Shown one piece after another: positions 1-7,907 of a DNA stretch of 35,607 nucleotides. The notes under the pieces are model-generated. The model worked only from the letters and a program-made list of their open reading frames with translations, made no database searches and had not been told where the DNA came from. How positions within the stretch are numbered: position 1 is the stretch's first letter; each line of letters starts with the position of its first letter. The position numbers and the translations under genes are program-made. The stretch is from an uncultured Bacilli bacterium (lineage in GTDB: Bacteria; Bacillota_I; Bacilli_A; RF39; UBA660), in NCBI GenBank assembly GCA_934085595.1, contig CAKOHK010000009.1, forward strand, positions 1-35,607, in the 5' to 3' direction.

Positions 1-3
1 CAT
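1..3 (-). CDS. Start codon of a gene that runs off the left edge
   Basis: On the minus strand the last three bases of the window read ATG. They are preceded at 9 bases by AGAAGG (complement of 13-18), a good ribosome binding site, and further upstream by a consensus-like promoter. Only the start codon is inside the window, so the product is unknown. It is the gene that the poly-G promoter at 28-61 would control. Confidence 0.5.
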
Positions 4-27
4 CTTGATATACCTTCTTATATTAGA

Positions 28-61
28 ATTATATCATAGGGTACCCCCCCCCCCCCGTCAA
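28..61 (-). promoter_or_regulatory. Promoter with a 13-G homopolymer in the spacer, possible phase-variable switch
   Basis: Minus strand: -35 TTGACG (61-56), then a run of G (13 in all, 56-44, the first being the last base of the -35), then a -10 TATAAT (33-28) with an extended -10 TG at 36-35. The spacer is 22 bases, about 5 longer than the optimum of 17. Homopolymer tracts placed between -35 and -10 are a known way to switch promoters on and off by slipped-strand replication, as in Neisseria porA and opc. That this tract varies here is inference. The only other long G/C run in the window is the C7 at 4864-4870. Confidence 0.6.
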
Positions 62-116
62 GTAGCGAATGTGTATTTGCTTTAAGTGCTTCAAATTTTT
101 ACAAATTATTTTATAC

Positions 117-143
117 AAAAAAGTGAACAAAAATTGTTCACTT
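117..143 (-). terminator. Rho-independent terminator of the ligase/phosphorelay operon
   Basis: On the minus strand a 9-bp hairpin (AGTGAACAA pairing with TTGTTCACT) is followed by six T. It lies just after the stop of the Hpt-receiver gene and separates that operon from the poly-G promoter at 28-61. Confidence 0.85.
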
Positions 144-151
144 CTACATTC

Positions 152-931
152 TTATTTATTGAAATTAATAGTCTTATCTATTATTCTTTTAACATCTCTT
201 TCATTAAACGGTTTAGTAAGTAAATCAACAATAGGATACATAAATGCTTTATCAACGCTATCCCTATCATCATTACCAGTTATAATAGATACTGGTATTT
301 TAACAAATAAATTATTAGCCTTAAAATAATCAAGTACTTCAAATCCATTTACATTAGGCATATTTAAATCAAGAAGACAAGCAACTATCTTATTATTAAT
401 ATCTTTTTTAATTTCTTCTATTGCTATTGCTCCATCAGCTGCTGTTATTACTTGATATTTACTATTAAATATTTTCTTTATAAAATTAGCAACTATATTA
501 GAATCATCAACAACAAGTATGGCTTCGCTCTTAACTGTTTCAGTCATAGCGTTTTCTAAATCATCTATAACTTCTCTTCCTAAATATCTTTTACATACAT
601 TAATCACTCTTCTTGCTTCAGTTATTAACTCTTCATAATTATCATACACAAACATAATATCATTTTCTTTACTTTTAAGTTCATGTTGATATGCAAGTTC
701 AGCAAGTTTACTAAAGCCTAAATATCTAGCATCACTCTTAAGTGAATGTACTTCTATTGCGTAACTAGGCATATTGTTTTCTTCTCTATATTTTTCTATT
801 CTATTAAGTTTATTTTCTACCTCTGCTAAAAAATCATTAAGTGTTGCTTCATACATATCCATTTCGCCAAATAACTCTAATGCCTTATTTATATCAGCTC
901 CACCTTCTATTAATATATTAACATCTTTCAT
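152..931 (-). CDS. Hpt domain fused to a response-regulator receiver domain, no output domain
   Basis: 259 residues with two signalling domains. Residues about 15-120 form an Hpt helical bundle with the phosphorylatable histidine in VHSLKSDARYLG (H62). Residues about 136-257 form a CheY-like receiver: acidic pair D142/D143, phospho-acceptor D188 in LLDLNMPN, T218, and K240 in TKPF. There is no DNA-binding or enzymatic output domain. It is 34 bases after a hybrid histidine kinase gene, so the natural reading is a relay from kinase His to kinase receiver Asp, then to H62 and perhaps D188. The ribosome site GGAGG is rather far (about 13 bases) from the ATG. The operon terminator follows. The last target of the phosphate cannot be read from the window. 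Confidence 0.85.
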   Translation of the reverse strand: MKDVNILIEGGADINKALELFGEMDMYEATLNDFLAEVENKLNRIEKYREENNMPSYAIEVHSLKSDARYLGFSKLAELAYQHELKSKENDIMFVYDNYEELITEARRVINVCKRYLGREVIDDLENAMTETVKSEAILVVDDSNIVANFIKKIFNSKYQVITAADGAIAIEEIKKDINNKIVACLLDLNMPNVNGFEVLDYFKANNLFVKIPVSIITGNDDRDSVDKAFMYPIVDLLTKPFNERDVKRIIDKTINFNK

Positions 932-965
932 CTTATATTCTTATCCTCCACCTATAATAATTATA

Positions 966-2801
966 TCACGATAAATATTTTAGAACAACCCTATTAAGTT
1001 CAGCTCTTTCAATAGGTTTACTTAAATAATCATTAAATCCATATTCTAAATATTTCTCTCTCATTCCACTAATCGCATTCGCAGTTAATGCTATAACAGG
1101 AGTTCTAAATCCTTCTATTTCTTTTAAATGTGTAAATGTTTCACTACCAGTCATCTTAGGCATCATGTCATCCATTAATATTAAATCATAATTATTACTT
1201 TTAACTTTATTAATGCATTCTTCTCCACTAGAAGCACTATCTATATTATTAAATCCAAATTGCTGTAAAAGTCTACTAGCAACTTTAATATTAAGCATAT
1301 TATCATCTACTATAAGTATCTTTTTCTCTTTAGCATTTATTACTTCTTTAACATTAACTTCACTATTAACACTAGGTTTAACTTCTTCTTTCTTATCTAC
1401 TATCTTCTGATCTATTATTACAGTAAACTTACTTCCTTGTCCATATTTAGAATTAACAAGTATCTTTCCGTTCATAAGTTCTACTAACTTTTTAGTAATC
1501 GCAAGCCCAAGTCCAGTACCCTCTACTGTAGTTTGTTTCTCTACTCCAAGTCTTTCAAACTTAGTAAATAATTTATCTATATTCTCTTCTTTAATACCAA
1601 TACCAGTATCTTCTACACATAATATTATCCTGCACATATTTCCATGTATAACACTAGATACCCTTAAAGTAACACTACCTTCTTTAGTATATTTAACTGC
1701 ATTTGTAAGTAAATTAATTCCTATTTGCTTAATACGAGATGAGTCCCCATAAAAATATTTTGGTATACTATCATCATAAAAATAATTAAATGTAAGAGGC
1801 TTCTCACCTATTCTTCCTTTAGTAAGTAAAACCATCTCATCAAATATTTTCTTAAACTCATAATCACTATTAACTATCTCAAGTTTATTTGCCTCTATCT
1901 TACTTATATCAAGTATTCCATTAACAAGTTCTATTAAACTATTACCAGCTGTACATATATCTTTAACAAGTCCCTTATCTTCTTCATCTAAGTTTTTACT
2001 TTCTGATAATATCTGACTAAATCCAAGTATTGCATTAAGTGGTGTTCTTATCTCATGTGACATATTACTTAAAAAATCAGTTTTAGCCCTATTAGCTTTT
2101 TCAGCCTGTTCTTTCGCAGCATTCAAATCCTCTATTAATTTAATATCAGGATTTTCTATAGTAAAATACATAAGAATAGTAATAAAAGTTTCCATAGCAG
2201 TAGTAAGTAAAAGACCTGGATACATCTTCTGTATAACTATAACAACAAATCCAAATATCATATATATATAAAGTGGTATCATCTTCTTATTCTTAATATT
2301 TTTTAAATTAAATAATATACAGTAACAAAAGAACAATACATATACAAGAGCAAATCCAAATATATAATTAGCAGCAGGCCCATATGAATATATAACCCTA
2401 TTTTCATTAGAGAAATAAAGCGGTAAAGCTATTATAACTATTAAAGAAATACCAAGTATCACATACACTATCTTAGAAACTAACTTATATCTCTTACCAA
2501 ACTCTTCTTCACTCTTAAACTCATGACTTGCAAAGTATATATATTTAGCAAAATAAGTACCCCAACATCCGAAAAAGAATAATAAAGCCTTATTAATTAT
2601 AATATTTAATACTGGTACTTTATTCATATTCATTATTGTAATAGAACTTATAATCGCAAATATAGTTGTAAGTAGATTAATTATAATTATTCTACTATAT
2701 ATTTTAGTTTCATAATTAGTTACTCGCTTTCTAAAAAAATATATAATACTAACTAAACAAATATAAAAAAAACTACATATTGTAAAATAATTATTCATCA
2801 T
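966..2801 (-). CDS. Membrane hybrid histidine kinase with seven transmembrane helices
   Basis: 611 residues. About residues 5-215 hold seven hydrophobic segments (near 5-25, 36-58, 66-90, 108-130, 145-165, 173-192, 196-215), resembling 7TM sensor modules. A short coiled coil (225-242) leads to HisKA with SHEIRTPLNAILGF (H249), then HATPase_c with N-box N367, G1 DTGIGI (398-403) and G2 GTGLGLA (428-434). A linker (465-492) joins a C-terminal receiver: D499/D500, phospho-acceptor D544 in LILMDDMMP, T573 and K595. All catalytic residues are present. It lies 43 bases after the acyl ligase gene and 34 before the Hpt-receiver gene, and is surely co-transcribed with them. The signal is unknown; a 7TM sensor beside an acyl-activating enzyme may suggest a lipid or small hydrophobic ligand, which is inference. 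Confidence 0.93.
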   Translation of the reverse strand: MMNNYFTICSFFYICLVSIIYFFRKRVTNYETKIYSRIIIINLLTTIFAIISSITIMNMNKVPVLNIIINKALLFFFGCWGTYFAKYIYFASHEFKSEEEFGKRYKLVSKIVYVILGISLIVIIALPLYFSNENRVIYSYGPAANYIFGFALVYVLFFCYCILFNLKNIKNKKMIPLYIYMIFGFVVIVIQKMYPGLLLTTAMETFITILMYFTIENPDIKLIEDLNAAKEQAEKANRAKTDFLSNMSHEIRTPLNAILGFSQILSESKNLDEEDKGLVKDICTAGNSLIELVNGILDISKIEANKLEIVNSDYEFKKIFDEMVLLTKGRIGEKPLTFNYFYDDSIPKYFYGDSSRIKQIGINLLTNAVKYTKEGSVTLRVSSVIHGNMCRIILCVEDTGIGIKEENIDKLFTKFERLGVEKQTTVEGTGLGLAITKKLVELMNGKILVNSKYGQGSKFTVIIDQKIVDKKEEVKPSVNSEVNVKEVINAKEKKILIVDDNMLNIKVASRLLQQFGFNNIDSASSGEECINKVKSNNYDLILMDDMMPKMTGSETFTHLKEIEGFRTPVIALTANAISGMREKYLEYGFNDYLSKPIERAELNRVVLKYLS

Positions 2802-2844
2802 AATATCGCCTCTACTTTATATAGTTTTATTATAATAAAAATTA

Positions 2845-4749
2845 TTAAATATGTAAAGTTTTTTCCATTTTAACACTATTCATATAATTATTAAATATTG
2901 TATCCATTATTTCATTATCATTTAGTGCCATTTCTTTAAGTTGTTTCTTTAAAAGTGGGTAATCTATTTTACCTCCTGCATTAATTGGTAATTCTTTTGT
3001 GAATATATAATGACATGCTACATCTCTTTTTGGCATATTTTCAAGACAGTAATTTGATAGTTCACTATAATCACTTGGTTTTTCTTCTTCTTTTAATACT
3101 ACAAATGCAACAGGTACATCTCCAACTTCTCCTCTTGATTCTAGATTTATTGTACTAACTGCACATTTTTCTACAGCTGGAAATGATGCTATTACATTTT
3201 CTATTGCGTATGGATAATTATTATGTCCATCAGGTCTTTGTATTATATTTTTAATTCTACCAGTTATATAAAGTAATCCATTTTCATCAATATACCCTTC
3301 ATCACCAGTATGTACCCATACTTCTCCATCATTATGTAATTTTTTAATTTTATCATTAAGTTCTGGTTTATTAAAATATGTTTTCATCATACCAGGACCT
3401 TTAGCACATATTTCTCCTCTTTCATTATATCTAAGTTCCTTATCAGTATTAGGTTCAAATACACCTATTACATTATTAATAAGAGGTATACCAACACTAC
3501 CAAGAGCATTAACTTTATCAGTACATGTAGTTATAGGTCCACACATTTCAGTCATACCATAACCTTTTTGTGCCACACTAGAACAATTATGATCTTTTAA
3601 ATAATCATTTACTTCACTTTCAAGTTTTAAAGTAATCATAGCTCCTCCCATACCAGGAGTTTTAAAGAATGATAAATCGATATCTTCTTTACTATTAACT
3701 AAATAATTATAATGATTTGGAACACCCATAAAATGTTCTGGTTTATATTTCTTTAATAAACTAGCAAACATGGATGGATTAAACTTAGCTACTGGTATAT
3801 TAACAACACCAAGTACTGTAGGTAAATGTATTCCATTTACAAGACCATAAGCTAAGAATGGTGGCATAATATTAAGATCCTTTTCTCCTCTTTTAATAGG
3901 AATACCAGAGTTTAAATATTGATAAACAACACCATTAATATTATCATTAGTAAGTATTACTGACTTAGGAACTCCTGTTTCACTACCTGAAGTATATACA
4001 ATAGCAGCTTCATCATTATATTCATTATCATAACTACTAATATCATATCCTTCTCCATATTTTATAAAATCATTAAAACTTATTAGTTCCTTAGACAATT
4101 TTACATTATTCTTTTTACCCTTAAGCAAAGCACCAACTTTAGTAATAGCATCAGCACTATTAACAGCACTAGCACTTATAACAGTATCTATTGTACTATC
4201 ATCAATAGGTTCTTTTAAAAGTGGTAATAATTCATCTATAGTAATTAATATTTTAGAATCAGTAAGTTTAATATTATCAGTTATAGTATTCTTATTATTT
4301 CTAGGATCAAGTAAATTACATACAGCCCCTATTTTATTAAGTGCATATATAGTAAATATAGTTTCAGGAACAGTTACTGAACATATAGAAACTTTATCTC
4401 CCTTTTTAACCCCCATTTTTCTAAATGACCTCTCTAGTTCATCTATCTTTTCAAATACTTCTCTAACTTTAATTCTTCTATTAAAATATAATATTAAATC
4501 ATCATCTAAATGTCTAATATTATATTCACGCATAAAATTATACATATTCTTTTTAGGTGCTTTTTTACCTATATTCTCTTCTTCATAATACTTAAATTGT
4601 GGCTTATCTAAAGATGAAAATCCAGTCATAGGTCCATAAAGTTCACCATCACTAATCTTTTTAATATACAAATTTCTTAATACTTTTTCTTTTTCACTAA
4701 GTTTTGCAACTTTATCTCTATATTCTAATAATTGATTTAAATTTTCCAT
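2845..4749 (-). CDS. AMP-forming acyl-CoA synthetase / acyl-adenylate ligase (ANL superfamily)
   Basis: 634 residues with the full ANL motif set: phosphate-binding loop YTSGSETGVPKS (252-263), YGMTE (397-401), the ATP-ribose aspartate in HTGD (480-483), hinge region TGRIKNIIQ (496-504), and the C-terminal catalytic lysine in NAGGK (K594). It should adenylate a carboxylic acid and pass it to CoA, a carrier protein or another acceptor. The substrate cannot be read; the N-terminal 80 residues are an extension before the usual fold. No carrier protein, thioesterase or synthase gene is nearby. It is the first gene of an operon with a hybrid kinase and an Hpt-receiver protein, which is an unusual setting. 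Start chosen because GAGGG lies 5 bases before the ATG. The transcript has a leader of about 130 bases with T7 and G7 runs. Confidence 0.88.
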   Translation of the reverse strand: MENLNQLLEYRDKVAKLSEKEKVLRNLYIKKISDGELYGPMTGFSSLDKPQFKYYEEENIGKKAPKKNMYNFMREYNIRHLDDDLILYFNRRIKVREVFEKIDELERSFRKMGVKKGDKVSICSVTVPETIFTIYALNKIGAVCNLLDPRNNKNTITDNIKLTDSKILITIDELLPLLKEPIDDSTIDTVISASAVNSADAITKVGALLKGKKNNVKLSKELISFNDFIKYGEGYDISSYDNEYNDEAAIVYTSGSETGVPKSVILTNDNINGVVYQYLNSGIPIKRGEKDLNIMPPFLAYGLVNGIHLPTVLGVVNIPVAKFNPSMFASLLKKYKPEHFMGVPNHYNYLVNSKEDIDLSFFKTPGMGGAMITLKLESEVNDYLKDHNCSSVAQKGYGMTEMCGPITTCTDKVNALGSVGIPLINNVIGVFEPNTDKELRYNERGEICAKGPGMMKTYFNKPELNDKIKKLHNDGEVWVHTGDEGYIDENGLLYITGRIKNIIQRPDGHNNYPYAIENVIASFPAVEKCAVSTINLESRGEVGDVPVAFVVLKEEEKPSDYSELSNYCLENMPKRDVACHYIFTKELPINAGGKIDYPLLKKQLKEMALNDNEIMDTIFNNYMNSVKMEKTLHI

Positions 4750-4785
4750 TTTTCCCTCTTTTCTTATACAATTTTACCTATCTTA

Positions 4786-4854
4786 TTACATCATTTCAAG
4801 TTTACATATTACTATTCGTATCATATTTGATACACTACTACTTTTATTCTGCAT
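4786..4854 (-). CDS. Possible 22-residue leader peptide (uORF) before the acyl ligase gene
   Basis: The ligase mRNA leader contains ATGCAGAAT... running 22 codons to TAA (MQNKSSSVSNM then IRIVICKLEMM). GGAG lies close upstream, just after the G7 run. It ends 36 bases before the ligase ATG. There is no codon pattern that would point to amino-acid attenuation. It may be chance, since a 22-codon frame is easily found. Confidence 0.2.
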   Translation of the reverse strand: MQNKSSSVSNMIRIVICKLEMM

Positions 4855-4885
4855 TCACTCCATCCCCCCCAAAAAAACTAGGTAG

Positions 4886-4914
4886 ATTATACCACAAAAC
4901 GCTTAAAAATTCAA
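4886..4914 (-). promoter_or_regulatory. Promoter of the acyl ligase / phosphorelay operon
   Basis: Minus strand: -35 TTGAAT (4914-4909), 17-base spacer, -10 TATAAT (4891-4886), with an extended -10 TGG just before it. Transcription should begin near 4879, directly in front of a T7-G7 run (complement of 4864-4877). Confidence 0.75.
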
Positions 4915-4926
4915 CCATTCCCATAT

Positions 4927-4948
4927 AAAAAAACGAGATTCTCATCTC
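4927..4948 (-). terminator. Terminator of tlyA
   Basis: Minus strand: GAGAT-GAGA-ATCTC hairpin, one G, then seven T. The hairpin overlaps the tlyA stop codon. It separates tlyA from the ligase promoter. Confidence 0.7.
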
Positions 4949-5724
4949 ATTTCCCTAAAAGCATCATTAACAAGCTTAATAATATCAACACAATTATTAG
5001 TATTTATTTTATTAAAATATGCAAGATACTCTATATTCCCATTACCACCTTTTACTGGTGAATATGTTATATCTTTTAAATAATAATTTATATCTCTAAA
5101 CTCTTTTATTATCTTATTAATAACTTCATAATGTACTTCTTTATTAAGCACAACACCCTTATATTTATCAGCTACTTCTTTCCCACATTCAAACTCAGGT
5201 TTAATAAGTAATATAATCTCAAAAGCATTTATCTCTTTTAATTTATTTATTATTTTAGTTACACTAATAAATGATATATCTATAGAAACTATATCAACTA
5301 TAGATAATATTTCATTATCAAAACTTCTTATATCAGTATTTTCAAAAACTTGTACTTTTTCATTATTTCTAATCTTATCATCAAGTTGATCTTTCCCTAC
5401 ATCAACACATATAACTTCTTTTATCCCATTTTGAATAGCGCAGTCTGTAAATCCACCAGTAGATGAACCTATATCTAAAAGTACTTTATCTTTTAAATTA
5501 ATATTAAAACATTTAATAGCTTTTTCAAGTTTAAGCCCACCTCTAGACACATACTTAAGTACTTGAGCATTTATACTTATATTATCACTATCACTTACTA
5601 AAAAAGAACATTTATTTATCACTTTTCCATTAACACTTACATTATTATTCTTAATTTCCATCTGTGCTTTACTTCTACTAGTAACAATATTCTTTTTAAC
5701 AAGCATAACATCTAATCTTTCCAT
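4942..5724 (-). CDS. tlyA: TlyA-family rRNA 2'-O-methyltransferase
   Basis: 260 residues, the usual family size. An N-terminal S4 RNA-binding domain (about 1-60, MERLDVMLVKK with RSKAQMEIK) is followed by RGGLKLEKA (61-69) and an FtsJ-like Rossmann methyltransferase with the SAM site LDIGSSTGGF (83-92), SIDISFIS and LLIKPEFE. The K-D-K-E catalytic set of the family is visible as K65, D149, K175 and E232. The family methylates cytidine 2'-OH groups in 16S and/or 23S rRNA using SAM; in many genomes it is mislabelled as hemolysin. GGAGAAGTT precedes the ATG. It follows thrS after a terminator, so it is probably its own unit. Confidence 0.92.
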   Translation of the reverse strand: MERLDVMLVKKNIVTSRSKAQMEIKNNNVSVNGKVINKCSFLVSDSDNISINAQVLKYVSRGGLKLEKAIKCFNINLKDKVLLDIGSSTGGFTDCAIQNGIKEVICVDVGKDQLDDKIRNNEKVQVFENTDIRSFDNEILSIVDIVSIDISFISVTKIINKLKEINAFEIILLIKPEFECGKEVADKYKGVVLNKEVHYEVINKIIKEFRDINYYLKDITYSPVKGGNGNIEYLAYFNKINTNNCVDIIKLVNDAFREMR

Positions 5725-5761
5725 AACTTCTCCAAACTAAATATATTTTATCAAATATTTA

Positions 5762-5789
5762 TTAAAATAAAAAGAAGCGTATGCTTCTT
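5762..5789 (-). terminator. Terminator of thrS
   Basis: Minus strand: 7-bp hairpin AAGAAGC-ATAC-GCTTCTT followed by TTTATTTT. It starts at the thrS stop. Confidence 0.8.
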
Positions 5790-7533
5790 AAATATTATAT
5801 TTTTTAGAATTAATCGTATCAACTACAAGATTTACAAACTCTTCTTTAGATACACTAGTAGTTTCACTCTTTCCAAATAATCTATAACTTACTAAATTAT
5901 TATCTCTTTCTTTATCTCCAAGTACTAAAGTAATAGGTATTTTCTTAGTTTGAGCTTCTCTCATCTTATAAGATAACTTTTCATCTCTCTCATCTACATT
6001 AACTCTAATATTTTTACTCTTTAACATATCGCATATACTCTTAGCGTATTCACTATGATATTCATTATTAACTGGTATTATATTAACTTGTACTGGACTT
6101 AACCATAATGGAAATGCTCCCGCATAATTCTCTATTAATATACCAATAAATCTTTCAATAGATCCATAAATAACCCTATGAAGCATAACTGGTCTTTTCT
6201 TCTCACCATTTTCATCTATGTAAGTTAAATCGAATCTCTCTGGTAAGTTCATATCAAGTTGTATAGTACCACATTGCCATACTCTACCAAGACTATCTTT
6301 AATATGAAAATCAAGTTTAGGTCCATAAAAAGCTCCATCACCAGGATTAATTTTACATGTATGTCCTGAATCTTCACAAGCCTTCTTAAGTGCTTCTTCA
6401 CTCTTATTCCATACATCTATACTTCCTATATATTTTTCTTCTGGTCTAGTAGATAATTCAATATCATATGTAAGATCAAATACACTATACATTCTATCTA
6501 TAAAATTAATAAGTTTAATAACTTCACTTTCTATTTGATCTTCTCTCATAAATATATGAGCATCATCTTGAGTAAATGTTCTAACTCTAAATAATCCATT
6601 TAACGCACCACTTGCTTCATGTCTATGCACTTGCCCAAGTTCACCTATTCTAAGTGGTAAATCTTTATATGAATGAAGTGAGTTTTTATATACAAGCATA
6701 CCTCCTGGACAGTTCATTGGTTTAATCGCAAATGTCTTCTCATCAATTTCACTAGTATACATATTCTCTCTATAATTATACCAGTGTCCAGATAATTCCC
6801 ATAATTCTTTATTAAGCATTATAGGTGTCTTAACAAACTCATACCCTTCACGAGTATGCTCTTGATACCAAAAGTTCTCAAGTTCATTTCTAACAATCAT
6901 ACCATTATTTAAGAAGAATGGAAATCCAGGACCATATTCACTCATCATAAATAATCCAAGTTCACGTCCAAGTTTCTTATGATCTCTTCTCTTAGCTTCT
7001 TCTAAGAAGTTTAAATACTCATTTAATTCTTCTTCACTTCTAAAACATATACCATATATTCTTTGAAGCATTTTATTATGAGCATCCCCCTTCCAATAAG
7101 CACCACTTACTTTAAGAAGTTTAAAATATTTAATTTCTTTTACACTCTCAACATGAGGCCCACGACATAAATCAGTAAAATCTCCCTGAGTATAACAACT
7201 AATAACATTCTCATTTTCATCCATTCTACTAATTAAATCAATTTTATACGGATCACTCTTAAACATTTCAAGAGCTTCATCTTTACTTATTTCATGTCTT
7301 ACTATTCTCTTACCATCTTTACTAATCTTCTTCATTTCTTTTTCTATTTTAGGAAGATCTTCTTCTTTAATAACTTCATTTCCTAAATCAATATCATAGT
7401 AAAATCCATCACTAATAACTGGTCCTACCCAAAACTTAGCATCTTTATATAGATGTTTAACTGCTTGTGCTAATAAATGAGCACATGAATGATTAAGTTT
7501 ACTTAAATCACTATCTTCTTTAATATTTATCAT
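5788..7533 (-). CDS. thrS: Threonyl-tRNA synthetase lacking the N-terminal TGS domain
   Basis: Charges tRNA-Thr. I place the start at the ATG 7533-7531 with AGGAGG five bases upstream (581 residues); the open frame continues 20 codons further but that part is the T-box terminator. Only nine residues precede LSKLNHSCAHLLAQAVK, which matches the beginning of the editing (N2) domain, so the roughly 60-residue TGS domain of standard 640-residue enzymes is missing. The editing site is intact (H15, H19, C123, H127). The class II core has motif 2 around RHEASG, zinc ligands C275, H326 and H452, and a normal anticodon-binding domain with GDKERDN near the end. Expression is controlled by the T-box directly upstream. 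Confidence 0.96.
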   Translation of the reverse strand: MINIKEDSDLSKLNHSCAHLLAQAVKHLYKDAKFWVGPVISDGFYYDIDLGNEVIKEEDLPKIEKEMKKISKDGKRIVRHEISKDEALEMFKSDPYKIDLISRMDENENVISCYTQGDFTDLCRGPHVESVKEIKYFKLLKVSGAYWKGDAHNKMLQRIYGICFRSEEELNEYLNFLEEAKRRDHKKLGRELGLFMMSEYGPGFPFFLNNGMIVRNELENFWYQEHTREGYEFVKTPIMLNKELWELSGHWYNYRENMYTSEIDEKTFAIKPMNCPGGMLVYKNSLHSYKDLPLRIGELGQVHRHEASGALNGLFRVRTFTQDDAHIFMREDQIESEVIKLINFIDRMYSVFDLTYDIELSTRPEEKYIGSIDVWNKSEEALKKACEDSGHTCKINPGDGAFYGPKLDFHIKDSLGRVWQCGTIQLDMNLPERFDLTYIDENGEKKRPVMLHRVIYGSIERFIGILIENYAGAFPLWLSPVQVNIIPVNNEYHSEYAKSICDMLKSKNIRVNVDERDEKLSYKMREAQTKKIPITLVLGDKERDNNLVSYRLFGKSETTSVSKEEFVNLVVDTINSKKYNI

Positions 7534-7549
7534 ATTTCCTCCTACAAAT

Positions 7550-7740
7550 AAAAAAGCATCTCCATAAGGAGTGCTATATAAACACGGTACCATCCTAATA
7601 CACTTAATTATTATAACGGCTATGCCGGGATAATCTTTCGATTCCAGTTTATAGGTAGTAATTACTACTTAACTTAAGTTATCTTTTCACCTACTATAAC
7701 CTCGCTAATAAGTATCAGTATTAACCATGTCCTAATCATT
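7550..7740 (-). promoter_or_regulatory. T-box riboswitch (threonine) in the thrS leader
   Basis: Minus strand: the T-box core AGGATGGTACCGTG (TGGTACCGTG is the complement of 7583-7592) is followed by a competing terminator hairpin GCA-CTCC-TTAT-GGAG-A-TGC with six T (7575-7550). Upstream is a Stem I-like section with AGCGAGG and apical loop AGTAGGTGAAAAG closed by GTTAT/ATAAC, much like the Bacillus thrS leader. In the specifier position I read ACT (7659-7657) followed by A, a threonine codon plus the conserved purine. Uncharged tRNA-Thr should pair there and with the T-box to prevent termination. Element class is certain; the specifier assignment is inference from the folding. Confidence 0.93.
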
Positions 7741-7765
7741 ACTTTTATTTATTATAATATAATAA

Positions 7766-7842
7766 TGGGGCGGTATGTGAGAATCGAACTCACGCATAAC
7801 GGGACCACAATCCGCCGTGTTAACCACTTCACCAATACCGCC
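7766..7842 (-). tRNA. tRNA-His (anticodon GTG), CCA encoded
   Basis: 77 nt cloverleaf on the minus strand. The acceptor has the extra G at -1 facing C73 that marks tRNA-His, seven pairs GCGGTAT/ATACCGC, and an encoded CCA (7768-7766). D arm GTG/CAC, anticodon loop TTGTGGT with GTG, T arm GTGAG-TTCGATT-CTCAC. The anticodon stem GCGGA/CCCGT has an A31-C39 mismatch and a G27-U43 wobble, which is a little weak. It sits directly downstream of hisS and upstream of the thrS T-box, with its own TTGACA promoter. Confidence 0.96.
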
Positions 7843-7859
7843 AAATTACTAACACTATA

Positions 7860-7889
7860 ATATTATCACTTTTATATACATTATGTCAA
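7860..7889 (-). promoter_or_regulatory. Promoter of tRNA-His
   Basis: Minus strand: -35 TTGACA (7889-7884), 18-base spacer, -10 TAATAT (7865-7860). Lies in the hisS-tRNA gap. No clear -35 is seen in front of the thrS T-box, so thrS may be read through from here. Confidence 0.6.
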
Positions 7890-7907
7890 ACAAAATATTG
7901 CATTTTT

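Noticed and set aside
44..56. Poly-C run as assembly error
   Set aside because: Cannot be excluded, but its position exactly between a good -35 and an extended -10, followed by a ribosome site and ATG, favours a real element; kept as a finding.
7534..7593. Upstream extension of the thrS frame by 20 codons
   Set aside because: This part is the T-box terminator hairpin, and the ATG at 7533 has a perfect AGGAGG; the extra residues do not resemble a TGS domain.
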